Source: Flectonema sp. DT1601
Lineage: Eukaryota > Euglenozoa > Diplonemea > Diplonemida > Diplonemidae
Length of the DNA stretch: 64,000 nucleotides
Assembly (NCBI GenBank): GCA_964019425.1
Contig: OZ025850.1
Coordinates: forward strand, 62,001-126,000
Reading direction: 5' to 3'
Part shown: piece by piece, positions 1 through 8,641 of the stretch
Layout of the letters: each line of letters begins with the position of its first letter
How positions within the stretch are numbered: position 1 is the stretch's first letter
The notes under the pieces: model-generated
The model's database searches: none
Seen by the model: only the letters and a program-made list of their open reading frames with translations
What the model was told of the DNA's origin: nothing
Position numbers and translations under genes: made by a program

Positions 1-856
1 CATACCTCAGGGCTGCTATCATTGAACTTTTCTTTTGATCACTTGAAAACTTTTGGAATCCCTTCTGAACTCCACTCAACATTCCAATAATCTCACCTGA
101 GATGACATCCCCTGCCTTTGATATTATCTTCGAAGGGTTGAGTGTGGGGTACTCTGGTGTGTCATCAGTGCTAGTTCTATGAACCTCAGGAATGAGATGA
201 GTCTTTGGAGGTGGTGGGAATTCGATTTGTTGCTCTGCTGTCCATCCGTGGCCGTATTTTAAAGCGGATTCTTTGACGTTATTTTGAAGTTGAGTGACGC
301 TCTTCTGAAGATTTATTCGCATCGATTCAACTTCGCGACAAAAGTTGTATCGAAGTTCAGAAGTCTGATCGCAGAAATCTGATTCTTGTCGAGCGAGTTG
401 TTTTTCAAATGTTCGTTTTCTGATATTCATTTTCTTTTCGTGCTCAGCGTTGAGTTGCCTCTGCTGTTCATTTAATTTGGTTTCAAGTGTTTGTTTGGTT
501 GTCTCCTCCCATTCCGTTTTCGCAGCAGTCAGCGCTCGGGACACTTGCATATCATTCTTTTCGCTAATTTCAGAAACTGATGTAGAGACCATTTGAAGAG
601 CTGTTGATAAAGCACTTTTTAAGTACTCAGGCTGCTCCCTCTCTTCATCACCTGGTGGCATTATTGTGTGCATCAGATCGATAACGAGAGGATCTCCAGC
701 CATACCTAACACTTTTGCTTCTTCTTCTTTCGTGAAGCCTAGCGTTCGGATGACTTGTAGTCTGCGTCCTCCAACTCTCAATCTCAAACGATTAACACTT
801 GAGTTAGACGGAGAATGTTCAGGACTCGCCTGCGGACTATATCGGAGTTGTTCCAT
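1..856 (-). CDS. Coiled-coil protein, N-terminal part (runs off the window start)
   Basis: An open frame runs from an ATG at 856 to the window edge without a stop, giving about 285 residues; the C-terminus lies outside. The first 70 residues are basic and include a VGGRRLQVIRTLGF stretch. Residues of roughly 100-190 are rich in Glu, Lys, Gln and Arg with heptad-like spacing, so a coiled coil is likely. The visible end is Pro/Ser/Thr-rich. I do not recognise the family; a cytoskeletal or scaffold role would be a guess. The start was chosen because an A-run on the plus strand (T-tract in sense) and a CAG acceptor lie about 50 nt upstream, the arrangement seen before most genes here. The frame stays open upstream of the ATG as far as the acceptor, so a slightly longer or spliced N-terminus cannot be excluded. 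Confidence 0.7.
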   Translation of the reverse strand, partial: MEQLRYSPQASPEHSPSNSSVNRLRLRVGGRRLQVIRTLGFTKEEEAKVLGMAGDPLVIDLMHTIMPPGDEEREQPEYLKSALSTALQMVSTSVSEISEKNDMQVSRALTAAKTEWEETTKQTLETKLNEQQRQLNAEHEKKMNIRKRTFEKQLARQESDFCDQTSELRYNFCREVESMRINLQKSVTQLQNNVKESALKYGHGWTAEQQIEFPPPPKTHLIPEVHRTSTDDTPEYPTLNPSKIISKAGDVISGEIIGMLSGVQKGFQKFSSDQKKSSMIAALRY

Positions 857-905
857 TGGTCTACCACGTGATTCTGATGGTTGTGAATGATAATAATAAT
901 AACTT

Positions 906-934
906 CTGTTGTATTCAAAAAAAAAAAAAAAAAA
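906..934 (-). promoter_or_regulatory. Predicted splice acceptor (T-tract plus CAG)
   Basis: In sense orientation a run of about 17 T is followed by GAATACAACAG and then the 5' leader of the gene starting at 856. It would serve either a 5' UTR intron or spliced-leader trans-splicing. Seen directly; its use is inferred. Confidence 0.5.
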
Positions 935-1225
935 TAGGATGATCTGAAATAAATAAAATAATATTATCAAAGATATTTGAGATAACAACCAACCTGGTAA
1001 TAAGTATCAGACAGTTGTCTCGAAGTAGCTACCACGGCAAACAAGCAAAGAGAGTGATGGGTTTTTAAATAATAACTTTCTCTCATGTTTAAAGAAGAGT
1101 ATCAGATTAAGAGTCGCTTGTGGAAGGTTTTCAATAATAAGAGAAAGTCACTTTAATATAAATCGCTGGTTGCACAGCTGAGAGATAAGATGATAAGACA
1201 GCTAAAGAAGTAATACTAATCAAAG
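935..1225. other. Intergenic, nothing recognised
   Basis: AT-rich sequence between the coiled-coil gene and the first sulfotransferase. I see no ORF, RNA gene or repeat in it. Confidence 0.5.
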
Positions 1226-2755
1226 CTATTCGTTTGGTTCATACCAAGATATGTTATACTTGTTAGCGAGTGAGTCAATAACCTTATCCCATTCGTCAGA
1301 GATTTCTTGATATTTTTTAAGATTCTCTGGGTCTCCTTTCGTAAAGTTCAAACCCTTCCTCGAACTCCACGCTTGTGATTTGAGAGCAGGTGAGTTCGGA
1401 CCACACATTTCCACTGCAATGTCATCGAGCTTCCAGCCAGTGCAGTTTCCACTATTCCATTCTTCAGAATGTTCACAGCGAGGGTGATTTCTCTTCACTC
1501 CCGGGAACACTTCTTCATAAAAATCAAAAAGCTGGTTCGTATTTTTTCCAATCACTTTCAGAGTCGAGAATTTCATAAAACTAAAACTCTCAGACTTGAA
1601 CTTCGACAGCCAGTACCGCAATCCGAGTGCAGTAAACCCAAAGGGAAGATACATAACTTGATTTCTTGTTCTTGGATCATACATACACCATCGTAAGGCA
1701 AGGTATGTTTGGTCTAAATTCTTTATTATTTCAAAAGGTTCATAAAGCATCTTACGACAGATTGGTATGCTCTCTAATATCTTCATCTGGTCGTCTAACT
1801 TCTCACTGAAGACATTAAATGGTTCTTTTCCCCATCCCCAGTCAACTCGTAGAGATGTAAACAACAAGAAATGTGAATACGCTCGGCTTAAAGCATCACG
1901 TTGCATTACTAAGAAGGAAGGTTTAAAAGGAGCTCCTTGTAAATCCAAGTGAAGTGCTTGTGCAGCTTTTGGAATCATAATAGTGTCAGGAGTGCTGTCG
2001 ATTATAAACCAATTCTTCGAATCATCTTCAACTGGTGGGAACCTTTGAGTATTTATAAATCCTCTAAATGAAGATGGGTACCTCCCCATCTCAGGGTACA
2101 GCCACCACTCTTTTGGAGGATCCCATCTGCGAAATCCGGTTCGATTCCACATTCGAAACCCCTCAAGTGTTGGAGAAACTTCATAAGTAGGTTCACCTCC
2201 TTCAAGACGTTTAGTAGGCCAACGTTCACTAGCTAGTGGATAAATTCTTTTCGATTGATTACCAAACATGGACCATTTAAAGCAAGCCTCCAGAAATGTC
2301 GTTCCTGTTTTTGGAGGTCCCAAAATAAATAATTCAGGACGTTGACGAGCTCTCCATTTATCTGGATACCGAAGTTGACGTGCCAGCCGGAGGGCTGCTA
2401 CACCTGTTGGTGCTGGTGGAACATCTGGTAATTTGAGAAACGGTAACTCATGAGGTGCTGGGAACTTTATGGCGTTTTGTATAACGTGACGTGGATACGG
2501 AATTTCATCAAGAGTGTTATTTATAACTTTATGTCCTTTACCTTCAATCTTACGAAGGAACGTAAACAACCTTTTTAAAGATTTATTAAGATCAGAAACC
2601 TGTGCAGTATCCACTAACACTGGAGTCGTATATTTCAGAGGTCTCTTCGCTATTATTATTTTTTCGGGTAATTTCGATGATTCAAAATTCCAACTTCTTA
2701 CGACAAACATCACCAACAACAAGACGGCTACAACGTAACATCGTTTGTTGTTCAT
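1226..2755 (-). CDS. Type II membrane sulfotransferase (NDST/HS3ST-like fold)
   Basis: A 509-residue protein with a short cytoplasmic end, one membrane anchor at about residues 7-20 and a lumenal domain, the usual Golgi type II topology. The PAPS 5'-phosphate loop LGPPKTGTTF is at 145-154. The second binding segment is MQRDALSRAYSHF at about 284-296. An IIDSTPD motif at 251-257 also fits Golgi carbohydrate sulfotransferases. The family moves sulfate from PAPS to glycan hydroxyl or amino groups; the acceptor cannot be read from sequence. Several Cys in the last 120 residues and NxS/T sites (for example NCT near residue 438) fit a secretory-pathway protein. A pyrimidine-rich stretch and AAG acceptor lie about 16 nt before the ATG. 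The next gene on this strand (5672-6613) is a sulfotransferase of another family. Confidence 0.85.
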   Translation of the reverse strand: MNNKRCYVVAVLLLVMFVVRSWNFESSKLPEKIIIAKRPLKYTTPVLVDTAQVSDLNKSLKRLFTFLRKIEGKGHKVINNTLDEIPYPRHVIQNAIKFPAPHELPFLKLPDVPPAPTGVAALRLARQLRYPDKWRARQRPELFILGPPKTGTTFLEACFKWSMFGNQSKRIYPLASERWPTKRLEGGEPTYEVSPTLEGFRMWNRTGFRRWDPPKEWWLYPEMGRYPSSFRGFINTQRFPPVEDDSKNWFIIDSTPDTIMIPKAAQALHLDLQGAPFKPSFLVMQRDALSRAYSHFLLFTSLRVDWGWGKEPFNVFSEKLDDQMKILESIPICRKMLYEPFEIIKNLDQTYLALRWCMYDPRTRNQVMYLPFGFTALGLRYWLSKFKSESFSFMKFSTLKVIGKNTNQLFDFYEEVFPGVKRNHPRCEHSEEWNSGNCTGWKLDDIAVEMCGPNSPALKSQAWSSRKGLNFTKGDPENLKKYQEISDEWDKVIDSLANKYNISWYEPNE

Positions 2756-3351
2756 ATTTATTACATATACTTTGAAATAATTATAAAGAGAATCGGGGGG
2801 GTACTTGATAATGTCATTTTCGCTATTCGCTATAAGTTATTTTTTCATTTTTTTTTCGTTGTTCAATAGAAGTTAGAACTTTATTAGTCGTAACTGGAAT
2901 TGATCCGTTGACAGTAACGGCTCACTGATTGAATTCCACAGATTTGGTTATGGAACACAACACAGAAACACTTCAGACAGTACTGTGTGTGTTGGATGTG
3001 TGTGTTAGTGCTTCATAATTGTATTCTGGTTGGTTACTTTTAGTTTTTGTCACAACAAGGTCTCTAAGAGATAAATACTGATTGTGATTTCTCACATGTT
3101 GTTGTGTTGTGTTGTAGAACAGATCTCCTCCCACCATTAACGGAGCTAAGAGAATAAAATCTCAGGGAGAGGCAGGCAATGTGCAAGAGTCCCTCTCGGA
3201 GGAAAATCTCTGTTATAAAATATATTTTTACTCTGATTTAGTACTATTGAAGTAAAAACTTGAACGATGCAAAAAATATTGTGTAAAAGTTAGAATATGA
3301 GTATATTTTAATTATAGAAAACGGAGTAATACAAAAAATTAACGGGAAAGG

Positions 3352-3480
3352 GAAACAATTTCAGATAAACCTGACAGTTCGTTGATCGCAGAGAGAATCC
3401 TATCGCAGTCACGAATACAAAAAAAATATCGGTTTTTCAATCTAAATAGTTTTTTCTCCTTATCATTTTTTTTTTTTTGA
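3352..3480. repeat. Dispersed repeat family, diverged copy
   Basis: Contains TTTCAGATAAACCTGA followed by TTCGTTGATCGCAG, then a TTTTTCAATCTAAATAG block and an A/T tail. The same ordered blocks occur at 49373-49550, partly at 5149-5235, and in pieces at 36119-36150 and 36559-36595. The A-tail and modular order resemble a SINE or a short non-autonomous retroelement. The class is not certain. Confidence 0.45.
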
Positions 3481-3626
3481 AAAAATAAAATGAAAACACC
3501 TTTCTCTGCCATTAGATCTCTATTTCGTATAATACGGAATCGAGTTATTAAATTACCCGTTGAGCCCTGAGAAACTAATATAGAGATACGGCAGAGTGTA
3601 GGTTTCACCTCAATAAATTAATAACT

Positions 3627-3659
<33 letters not shown>

Positions 3660-3767
3660 GTTAGCTTATTGTTCGTATAGCTCACTACTAGCGGAGATCA
3701 CTCAACTTAAATAAATTAAGGAAGTGTTGTCTGAGAACCGGACGGTTCGTTCCCTTTTATTACAAAA

Positions 3768-3921
3768 AATTTCGGATTGGTTTAGTTATTATAAAAAAAG
3801 TGCACTAAATCATAATATTAAAAAAAAAGAAAAAAAAAGTTAAAACACATTTGGTCTGCTGTTCCATAAGATACTTGTGAAATACGTAGTTTCAGGAGCC
3901 TTAATCTTATACCACTTGTCT
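3768..3921 (-). repeat. Truncated hammerhead-type repeat (Penelope-related, second subfamily)
   Basis: Shares TTATAAAAAAAGTGCACTAA and GCTGTTCCATAA blocks with the copy at 49669-49947. It keeps the GAAAC side of the ribozyme-like core (plus strand GTAGTTTCAG near 3888) but loses similarity before the CTGATGA side, so it is a partial copy. Confidence 0.5.
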
Positions 3922-4179
3922 ACACTTAACTAACCACTTATGTTAGCCAGCCTAGTTAATATAAATAGTTATCAGTCAATCAAAAAGTTCAATCAAATGC
4001 AAATAATTCGTAAGGACAACAAACAATTGTTGGTTTCGGACTAAAATTAAAAAATCTTTTCTTCGGATCATTCCCCTTACCCAGCCCTCTTCAGCGAAGA
4101 AAGCAAAGCAGGTGATAATACGAGTTCGTTTGTGAGATTATTATAAAAAGGGAAATTTGCATTTTGAGAAAATAAGATT

Positions 4180-4185
4180 GTGAAA
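4180..4185. repeat. Target-site duplication GTGAAA, left copy
   Basis: Direct repeat abutting the left inverted repeat. The matching copy is at 4922-4927. Confidence 0.75.
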
Positions 4186-4921
4186 CATAGATGGAAGTGC
4201 CCTCCAAATTTGGAGGGCGCCTGGTGAAAATCAGCCACAAAAATTTGTAGGGCCAAAATAGGGCGCTGGAGGGCGCGTAGGGCGCTTTTTTAATTAAATT
4301 TAATATAATGCCGAGCTCATTTTGACACACCCCTGCCCTCAGCGAGGGTCGAATCGCATCTTATTTGACTTTTCTCCGGTTCGCCCGATCAAATGCGTCT
4401 CTGGGATATCAGTTTACTTGCCACCAGTAAACTTCTTTTTTTTCTCACAAGGTACCGTGAAGACCGCCTATTAACAGGTTAGCAAGAACGCACTCTCCCT
4501 CCTCGAATCCCTCTATATTCGACTCGGTGCATTCTGCGGGCTAATCAGCTCCTTGTAGATCTGGGATGCATCGTCCACTGAAATGAGTTTCAGCTTCAGG
4601 GATTGCAGCAGGCTCCGGAAGCTCTCAAGGAGTAGCCCATTGTTTTTGCCATTATTGACCTCCGAACCATGACCTGGAGGTCTCGGGTTCGAACCCCGTG
4701 ACACCCTTTTTTCTCTTTTTCGAAAGACTGCCAAGCATGTCAAAATTTTTTTTTGGCTTCTGCGTCAAAATACTTGTGCGTCAGTGTAAGTCGACGTCAA
4801 TTTAGCTGTCTTATAGTAATAAAAAAGGTAAAAAAAAGCGCCCTCCAAAATAATATTTATATTAAAAGCGCCCTACAAGCGCCCTACACGCCCTCCAAAT
4901 TGTAGGGCACTTCCATCTATG
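4186..4921. mobile_element. 736-bp non-autonomous DNA element with terminal inverted repeats
   Basis: The left end begins CATAGATGGAAGTGCCCT. The right end is its inverted copy, ending AGGGCACTTCCATCTATG. Inverted similarity extends about 33 bp, and subterminal AGGGCGC motifs recur near both ends. The flanks are direct repeats of GTGAAA (4180-4185 and 4922-4927), a 6-bp target-site duplication. The related repeat at 36170-36235 has the same flanking sequence without the insert, an empty-site comparison. No transposase is present, so it must move in trans. The interior has a GGTTCGAACCC box followed by a T-run (about 4684-4712), like a Pol III B-box and terminator, but no tRNA folds. The superfamily is not recognised. 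Confidence 0.8.
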
Positions 4922-4927
4922 GTGAAA
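4922..4927. repeat. Target-site duplication GTGAAA, right copy
   Basis: Matches 4180-4185 and restores the sequence of the unoccupied related repeat near 36205-36215. Confidence 0.75.
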
Positions 4928-5060
4928 ACACTAAATAAATTGTTCCGTGTAACACTTAGTAAGTAGTTTCAGGCCGCAATCTTATACTACGTTTGTTCCT
5001 TTTTTTTTGGCCTTCATCAGTAATTTCTGGGACTTTATTCCAAATTTTCTTGTAAATCAG
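4928..5060 (-). repeat. Hammerhead-type repeat, right part of a copy split by the DNA element
   Basis: On the minus strand CTGATGA (5020-5014) is followed by AGGCC, a loop, GGCCT and GAAAC (4970-4966). The left part of the same copy lies upstream of 4180. The closing stem seen in other copies is not clear here. Confidence 0.55.
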
Positions 5061-5148
5061 TTTTCAAAAAATGTTCACAAAAGTTTGGGGAGGGAAGAAA
5101 AGGTGAGAGAAAAAATATAATAATATATTAACAAATAAAAATAAAACC

Positions 5149-5300
5149 ATTCAGATAAGCCTTGAAATTTTGTTGATCGCAGCATTAAATAAACGGCTCT
5201 TACGTCGGTGCAAAAAAAAAAAAAATAAAAATAAAAAATAAGATAGTTAGTATTAATAGTTAATCAGCGAGCCCTACACACCAGTTGGATAGGCAACAGG
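5149..5300. repeat. Dispersed repeat family copy and associated block
   Basis: Begins ACCATTCAGATAAGCCTTGA, continues with TTGTTGATCGCAG and ACGTCGGTGC, then an A-rich tail. After it comes a block containing GCGAGCCCTACACACCAG that also follows the copy at 36410-36465. The shared order marks one composite repeat family. Confidence 0.5.
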
Positions 5301-5671
5301 GTGGAACCACCTGTGAAGCTATTCGTGGCCCAAAGGCCTAAAAAAAAAAACAAAGAAATATCTGAAAAGGAACTTAACTAAAAATTCGAAATAAATAATT
5401 GAGTTCCAGCAAGTGCTGAATCGAGTTCCAACAAGAACAGATCACAAGTCTGGTAACTCACACCAGTAGAAAATCTAATAACCGAGGTTGTGTTTTTATA
5501 GCTTCGGATGGAAGGTTCGACTCCACTTTCCCCGAATTTGAACAAATTAAAAACAATAAACAGAAATGATGTCAGAGGGAATAAACAAAGAAAACCTCTG
5601 TAATTATATATTTTCTTTTTCCTACTCCCCCAAACAGTATAGTGTTGCCTGTTATCTCCGTCAGCTCTTAT

Positions 5672-6613
5672 TTATAAAAGAGTTGAATTCACATCAAGAA
5701 ACTTGTATCCCAACAACCTAAAGTCTTCTTCATAATGTTTATTAATAGCAGCACGAGACTCAGAGTCTAACATTTCTTCTGTTGGTTGACAAGATATGTG
5801 TAAATGATTGTTTCCATGCTTGATGATTGATTCTCGGGTAATTGTTTTATTTAGGTTTGAAAAAAGAGTCAAAATTTCCGAAGTCAAGTTCTCTTGACGG
5901 AGGATGTAGTCAGATATCTGAGCGCCAGTTTCATCGACGACATACTCGATTTGGGGGATGAAGTGACAATCCATGAAATACGTTCTCCTCATTTCAAAAA
6001 CGTGTTTCAGGATTCCCTTTATAATCATGTTGAATATAATTGGTTTACAGTAATCATGAACATTTTTTATGACAGTTCCCTTCTTTAAAAACCTTCTTAA
6101 GTGTGCTCCCCATTGATGTCCAACGATATAATTATATTCACTAATAAGTCGAGTGACAGGATTCCTAACAACTGTAAACTTTTTAGATGACAACCAGTGT
6201 TGAGCCCAATTATCAGTTACGTGATCTTTTGTTATCATTGACTTCCTCCATGAAGGGATGTGCCATCTGCTGCATCTTATAACTTGCCTGGTGAACTCCT
6301 GAACTTCATTTCCAATAACTTTGCCAACTCTTCCGATGAACGTGTCGTCGAATCTCCCAACGTCAAGATTATAATCAAAATGAATTAAATTCTCAATAAG
6401 CGTTCCTCCAGTCTTCGGAATGTGTAAAAACGTCAAATCATCCAACGTCACTTCTCCTCTAAACAATGGATCGTCAGGAGAGAGATCTGAAAACATTACC
6501 AGCGACCTCTCAACTGCTTCTGGTGGCCTAACTCTAGACAGCGCGTACTTCGTAAAAGCTCGAAAGGCAATGAACATGACTGCCAACAGTAATAATATTA
6601 TCAATGGTTTCAT
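5672..6613 (-). CDS. Type II membrane sulfotransferase, HS2ST-like family
   Basis: A 313-residue protein with an N-terminal anchor (residues 3-18) and a lumenal domain. The PAPS 5'-phosphate loop FLHIPKTGGT is at 62-71 and the 3'-phosphate segment VVRNPVTRLISEY at 148-160. IPKTGGT together with VVRNPVTR is typical of the Sulfotransfer_2 group (heparan 2-O, dermatan and related enzymes). The acceptor is unknown. The sequence is unlike the neighbour at 1226-2755, so the pair is not a tandem duplication. The start is supported by a TTTCAG acceptor only 5 nt upstream of the ATG, after a T-rich tract. Length is close to the compact members of this family and I see no break. Confidence 0.85.
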   Translation of the reverse strand: MKPLIILLLLAVMFIAFRAFTKYALSRVRPPEAVERSLVMFSDLSPDDPLFRGEVTLDDLTFLHIPKTGGTLIENLIHFDYNLDVGRFDDTFIGRVGKVIGNEVQEFTRQVIRCSRWHIPSWRKSMITKDHVTDNWAQHWLSSKKFTVVRNPVTRLISEYNYIVGHQWGAHLRRFLKKGTVIKNVHDYCKPIIFNMIIKGILKHVFEMRRTYFMDCHFIPQIEYVVDETGAQISDYILRQENLTSEILTLFSNLNKTITRESIIKHGNNHLHISCQPTEEMLDSESRAAINKHYEEDFRLLGYKFLDVNSTLL

Positions 6614-7285
6614 CTCAGCTGAAATCTTTTAATAAAAAAATGATAATAATAATAATATTCTAAATTAACGAGGGGGGGGGACGCCAATCGCTATCACCAA
6701 TCACATATTCTACTTTATACTGAAAACTAAATATAGAGAGTAACTTAACCAATTAAAATAATATAAAATAAATAAATAATCTAAACAACAACAACAACAC
6801 ACAAATAAACACGACAGGAAAGTAGCGGCAGTTAAACTGAATACCGCAAAAGATTTCCCTATTTGGAATGAGCTCTAATTAAGAAAAGATGGCCAGAGAA
6901 TTAGTAGACAAAACAAAAGTAATGACAACAAGAAGTTACAATAATTCTTCGTCAAATGAAGAGCTTCTCGCAAGGGTGGCGGTGTTCTGATTCCCATTTC
7001 TTCGTAAGAAGTGGTGTGAGGTGGAATTCCCTCCCTCAGGATAATAACCAGCAGTGATGACAAGACCTCATTTTTGTAATAAAAAAAAAACAACTTCCTT
7101 TCGATTCGTTGTACGTAATTGAAGCAAATCAATACAAATACTTCACAACCTCAATTAGCTCTTCCAACTAACTACTACTAAAGTACAGCTGAGCTACTAC
7201 CCCAAAGAGACCACCAACTCACCACACAAGAATGTAGTGGTAACTCTAACGTAAAGATGGCAAAGACTGAGGCTCACCAAGTCCT
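6614..7285. other. Intergenic, nothing recognised
   Basis: AT-rich sequence with a run of G at 6672-6680 and simple CAA repeats near 6785-6800. No gene or RNA is visible. Confidence 0.5.
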
Positions 7286-8293
7286 CTACAATTTCAGGTA
7301 TCGCGGAGGGGATGCCTGCTCTTCTGCTTCCATCTCTCTCTGCCACCAGTTTTGATGCCAATCTTCCATCTCTGACTTCGTCAACACTCCGCAGAAGCGC
7401 ATCAGAGACTGAGATAGGAAAGAGTGAATAGTATTTGCTGTCAATTGCTTGCTGTGTAGTTGTAAAAAAGAGCAGCTGTTTGTTGCTGAGATGTCGGAGA
7501 TGGTGAGGAAGTGACGAGTCCAACGACCTCTGTTTGAAATTGATTTATCAGTTACGAAGTGACATCCAATCATTAATTTAATATCTGGAGGTGATGGTGA
7601 AATACAACTCATGAAAGCATCAATTAGGATCCCATCTTCAGATAAAGGACTCATTGATGATAATCTAGAGAACGTTACAGGTGACAATACATTAGAAGGT
7701 GATGACCTTCTCTCTAAAGATTGCGATGACTCCCTCAAAGACATTAATCCAACTCTTCCTAATTGAATTGATCCACCAGATGATGAACATTCTCTTTGAG
7801 GTTCGTATCCGTAGAACGGATCTGATAATTGTTGTTGACATGATTTGTTGATTATTTGATTTGATTGTTTAACGTCGCTGGTTTTATTAATTTCAACTTT
7901 TTGTGAATTCTTTCTTTGGCTGACGAAGAGTCGCAGCCGCAACCAGCTTCGTGTTCGCAGCTGTGTATCAGCTGCTTTTTGAATTTGCTTGAGAATGATT
8001 TTAAAAAGTTGTTTTTGAGTTCTTCGAGTTCTTGTTTTTTGTTCAGCTGCTGCTACCGCAGGAGGGATGCTGAAGTTTTCTGTTTGAGTCAGGGAAGATG
8101 AGTTCCGACTACCAAGACTGCTATAGTTCCTGTAACTGGTGGCTGCTATTTCAGTACAACTAATTACTGGACTGGTCACAGTGCTCACCTGAATTGTGAT
8201 GTCATCAAACTCAACACCGCTGCTGCCAAACTTCCTCGCAGGTGGCGCAGGTGGCGCCGGCGGTGGCTGCAAAGCTCGGAAGCTGGACGGCAT
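7286..8293 (-). CDS. Unknown Ser/Gln-rich protein
   Basis: I do not recognise this protein. The first ATG in frame is at 8293 and gives about 335 residues. The frame continues upstream only to a GTG. A CACCAG acceptor lies about 30 nt before the ATG, and a GTGAGT donor-like site about 90 nt further up hints at an intron in the 5' leader. The N-terminus has a Pro/Ala run (PPPAPPAPPA). The middle is basic and rich in Ser and Gln. The last 90 residues look globular, with Trp-rich WTRHF and DWHQNWWQREMEAEEQ stretches. No membrane segment or signal peptide is seen. Composition and lack of stops support coding; function is unknown. Confidence 0.6.
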   Translation of the reverse strand: MPSSFRALQPPPAPPAPPARKFGSSGVEFDDITIQVSTVTSPVISCTEIAATSYRNYSSLGSRNSSSLTQTENFSIPPAVAAAEQKTRTRRTQKQLFKIILKQIQKAADTQLRTRSWLRLRLFVSQRKNSQKVEINKTSDVKQSNQIINKSCQQQLSDPFYGYEPQRECSSSGGSIQLGRVGLMSLRESSQSLERRSSPSNVLSPVTFSRLSSMSPLSEDGILIDAFMSCISPSPPDIKLMIGCHFVTDKSISNRGRWTRHFLTISDISATNSCSFLQLHSKQLTANTIHSFLSQSLMRFCGVLTKSEMEDWHQNWWQREMEAEEQASPPRYLKL

Positions 8294-8641
8294 ATTGTCC
8301 ACTCCACCCCCCACTTCCCCTGGTGGTAGAAATATAATATAATAAAACTACAACAACAATAACCAATCACCAATCAGGTGCGGAAGACCAGGTAAATGGA
8401 CTCAAAGTAAAGTAACTCACTCTATTGTGACAAGTAAACAGAACTGATGAAGAAATAAAACAGGCAAAGAGAACATAGAATAATTGCTCTTCAATAAGGA
8501 ACTGTGAAGTGTGTTGTACTTTGCAGCCTACACATCCACTCATTACTCCAATCGATTGCAAGGTTCAGAAATAACAAACCGACATTAATAGCGCAGAGTA
8601 TTTCCGAAAGCAAAACACCCTTTGTTGGGGTGAGGAGCTCG
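8294..8641. other. Short intergenic or leader region
   Basis: Contains the acceptor and possible donor described for the gene at 7286-8293. Nothing else is seen. Confidence 0.4.

Larger units (their letters stand above)
2756..5671. other. Repeat-rich intergenic region
   Basis: No host gene is visible in this 2.9-kb stretch. It holds several members of a dispersed repeat family listed separately, two partial hammerhead-type repeats, an inverted-repeat DNA element, and long A-runs near 3631-3657 and 5213-5224. The segment at 2756-3340 has no recognised feature. Confidence 0.6.

Noticed and set aside
4684-4712. tRNA gene suggested by GGTTCGAACCC and a T-run
   Set aside because: The T-arm-like part is imperfect and no matching acceptor stem, D-arm or anticodon arm lies upstream. 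Kept only as a B-box-like motif inside the DNA element.
5455-5540. tRNA-like GGTTCGACTCC sequence
   Set aside because: No acceptor stem or anticodon arm could be paired around it.
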